Assembly: GCA_013813755.1 (NCBI GenBank)
Contig: JACCRD010000041.1
Location: forward strand, 1-13,627
Source: Acidobacteriota bacterium
GTDB lineage: Bacteria; Acidobacteriota; Blastocatellia; Pyrinomonadales; Pyrinomonadaceae
Length of the DNA stretch: 13,627 bases
Reading direction: 5' to 3'
A program made the translations under genes and the position numbers. The notes beneath the pieces were generated by a model, which saw nothing but the letters and a program-made list of their open reading frames with translations, was not told the origin of the DNA and made no database searches. Positions 12,073 through 13,627 of the stretch are shown one piece after another. Numbering within the stretch: the stretch's first letter is position 1; every line of letters starts with the position of its first letter.

Positions 12073-13197
12073 ATGTTGCTTGAATCGCTCGAAGCCGAAA
12101 ACTTCCGTAACCTTCACGGTAACATTCATTGCGGGAAAAATTTGAACATAATTTTCGGCGAAAATGGACAGGGCAAAACCAACTGGCTCGAAGCGATTTA
12201 CCTGCTCGCTACTACCAAATCCTTTAAAACCTCCCGTCTTCAGGAAGCGATAAAATTCAACGAACAATTAGCGCTCGTGCGCGGAACGGTTCATCAGGGC
12301 GAAGACATTAACCGCGTTTTGCAGGTGGCGATTCAAGGCAATACGAAAATTCTGAGCGTCAATAATAAAAAAGAAACAGTTCAGAGATTTTTAGGGCAGC
12401 TGCATGCCGTTCTTTTTAATTCGGACGAGCTCGAAATTGTGCGCGGCAACCCGGAAGCCAGGCGCAAATTTCTCGACGGCGGGATTGTTTCGATTTACCC
12501 GCCGTTTGTGCAGACGCTCGCTGATTACAACCGGGTGATCCGGCAAAAAAATTCGCTGCTTCAGACGGCGCAGGATAACAAATTTTCGGTCGAAAAAGTG
12601 AGCGAACTGCTCGAACCGTGGAACGAACAATTAATCCTGCTCGCCGCGCGCATTCATAAAGCGCGGGTACGATTTATCGAAAGATTAAACGAAGTTCTGG
12701 AGAAAAAGCTCTTCGGACGCGAAGAAGTTTCGATTCGATACGCCTCCTCATTCGAAGGTAAAGGCGATTTGAGCGATTACGCCGCGCTCATTGCTGAACG
12801 TTTAAAGCTGCGTGTTCAGGCTGAACTCGCCGCCGGTTACTCTTTGATTGGAACGCACCGCGACGATCTCGATATTTTGTTTGACGGTCACGATTTGCGC
12901 AAATACGGCTCGAGCGGTCAGCAGCGCAGCGCGCTTTTAATTCTGCAGCTCGCAAATTTGTCGGTTTATCATTCGCAGCATAATGAATATCCGCTTTTTC
13001 TGCTTGACGATATTGATGCCGAACTCGACTACGGGCGGATCAGTCAGCTGCTCGAATTTCTGCACGACAAAACACAGACTTTTGTAACGACTTCAAAGGA
13101 AAGTTTTATCGAAAAATTCGGTCAGACAGCGCAGGTTTTCATCGTTTCGAGCGGAAAGGTTACCGCGCCGGAGACAGACGAAAACGCGGAGCGATAG
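12073..13197 (+). CDS. recF: DNA replication and repair protein RecF
   Basis: RecF is an SMC-like ATPase that, with RecO and RecR, helps load RecA at single-strand gaps. The 374-residue product shows Walker A GENGQGKT (29-36) followed by NWLEAIYLLATTKSFKT, the ABC-type signature SSGQQRSALL (280-289), and Walker B FLLDDIDAELD (D312/D313), with the D-loop region following. Length fits the family. It starts at ATG 12073 without an SD. gyrB follows after 123 bases, the usual partner in the dnaA-dnaN-recF-gyrB block, but an orphan secreted gene, not dnaN, lies upstream. Confidence 0.96.
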   Translation: MLLESLEAENFRNLHGNIHCGKNLNIIFGENGQGKTNWLEAIYLLATTKSFKTSRLQEAIKFNEQLALVRGTVHQGEDINRVLQVAIQGNTKILSVNNKKETVQRFLGQLHAVLFNSDELEIVRGNPEARRKFLDGGIVSIYPPFVQTLADYNRVIRQKNSLLQTAQDNKFSVEKVSELLEPWNEQLILLAARIHKARVRFIERLNEVLEKKLFGREEVSIRYASSFEGKGDLSDYAALIAERLKLRVQAELAAGYSLIGTHRDDLDILFDGHDLRKYGSSGQQRSALLILQLANLSVYHSQHNEYPLFLLDDIDAELDYGRISQLLEFLHDKTQTFVTTSKESFIEKFGQTAQVFIVSSGKVTAPETDENAER

Positions 13198-13269
13198 TTT
13201 GTCAACCGACAATCAAATAAACATTGTAAATATCGGATGTTAACGCTGTTTTAATTCACGAAAAAATGG

Positions 13270-13299
13270 TAAAATATAAGTTACTTTCAATAGTAAAAT
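13270..13299 (+). promoter_or_regulatory. Candidate gyrB promoter -10 elements
   Basis: TG-G-TAAAAT (13268-13275) is an extended -10 giving a leader of about 40 bases that includes the gyrB SD. A second TAAAAT lies at 13294-13299, too close to the SD for a normal leader. The -35 regions are poor. gyrB may therefore be transcribed separately from recF. Confidence 0.45.
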
Positions 13300-13320
13300 T
13301 CTTAATAGAGGATAACCAAA

Positions 13321-13627
13321 TTGGCTAAAGCAAAAACAGAATACGGCGCGGATTCAATCACGGTTTTAGAAGGACGCGACGCCGTTAGAAAGCGTCCGGC
13401 GATGTATATCGGTTCGACGAGCGAAATCGGGCTTCACCACCTTGTTTATGAAGTTGTCGATAACTCGGTTGACGAAGCGCTCGCAGGTTATTGCGATACT
13501 ATTGAAGTCGCAATTCATATGGACGATTCGATTACCGTCATCGATAACGGACGCGGTATTCCGACGGGAATCCACAAGGAAGAAGGACGTTCGGCGGCGG
13601 AAGTCGTAATGACGATTCTGCACGCGG
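13321..13627 (+). CDS. gyrB: DNA gyrase subunit B, N-terminal part, cut by the window edge
   Basis: GyrB is the ATPase subunit of DNA gyrase, which introduces negative supercoils. 102 codons are visible before the right edge. The start is a TTG at 13321, supported by AGAGGA (13307-13312) eight bases upstream and by the conserved opening: ADSITVLEGRDAVRKRPAMYIG follows within 30 residues. The GHKL ATP-site N-box EVVDNSVDEALAG and the next box DNGRGIPTGIH are intact. ParE is the alternative paralogue, but adjacency to recF and the sequence favour GyrB. No in-frame ATG gives a better start. Confidence 0.94.
   Translation, partial: MAKAKTEYGADSITVLEGRDAVRKRPAMYIGSTSEIGLHHLVYEVVDNSVDEALAGYCDTIEVAIHMDDSITVIDNGRGIPTGIHKEEGRSAAEVVMTILHA

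Noticed and set aside
13198..13320. recF-gyrB spacer as a replication origin
   Set aside because: I found no TTATCCACA-type boxes in it; it looks like a promoter region for gyrB.

Overview
The window is a bacterial chromosome segment of moderate GC, densely coded, with AT-rich intergenic spacers. I infer Acidobacteriota, probably Blastocatellia/Pyrinomonadales. The inference rests on general resemblance only: the rplU-rpmA-obgE-nadD-rsfS-rlmH order, secreted M28 and M43 peptidases, a stand-alone erythromycin-esterase-family protein, and mixed use of Shine-Dalgarno (SD) and SD-less starts. No 16S or other decisive marker is present, so treat this as tentative.

Layout. (1) 1-811, minus: N-terminal part of a secreted M28-type peptidase running off the left edge. 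(2) 812-1259: non-coding, with a long imperfect palindrome at 1134-1204. (3) 1260-2429, plus: rarA/mgsA, a replication-repair AAA+ ATPase. (4) 2530-3768, minus: ndh, a type II NADH dehydrogenase, convergent with rarA. (5) 3769-3982: divergent promoter region. (6) 3983-8709, plus: ribosome-biogenesis cluster rplU, rpmA, obgE, nadD, rsfS, rlmH, a TraR/DksA-type zinc-finger gene and comF. (7) 8911-9867, plus: secreted M43 (pappalysin-like) metalloprotease with a clear promoter, SD and terminator. (8) 9991-11316, minus: erythromycin-esterase-family protein. (9) 11459-12007, plus: AT-rich orphan secreted protein with a lysine tract coded by three A-runs. (10) 12073-13197, plus: recF. (11) 13321 to the right edge, plus: start of gyrB with a TTG start codon.

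How the genes fit together. The central cluster is almost entirely about making and regulating the large ribosomal subunit: L21, L27, the ObgE GTPase, the RsfS silencing factor and the RlmH 23S rRNA methyltransferase. NAD synthesis (NadD) sits among them, and a DksA/TraR-like RNA-polymerase regulator overlaps rlmH by four bases. recF-gyrB is a remnant of the usual dnaA-dnaN-recF-gyrB block, but dnaA and dnaN are not next to it here.

The most unusual signals are non-coding. The spacers on both sides of rpmA are built of 7-bp-periodic repeats: about five perfect TCTAAAA copies and several degenerate ATTTnnG/CTGAAAT copies in opposite orientations. These run up to the start codons of rpmA and obgE. 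An SD-like GGAGG is stranded about 100 bases upstream of rpmA. Several SD-less genes (rarA, rpmA, recF, perhaps 11459) have TAAAAT or TAAACT 5-6 bases before the ATG, which fits leaderless transcription. I saw no tRNA, rRNA, CRISPR array, insertion sequence or phage gene, and no clearly novel multi-gene system.
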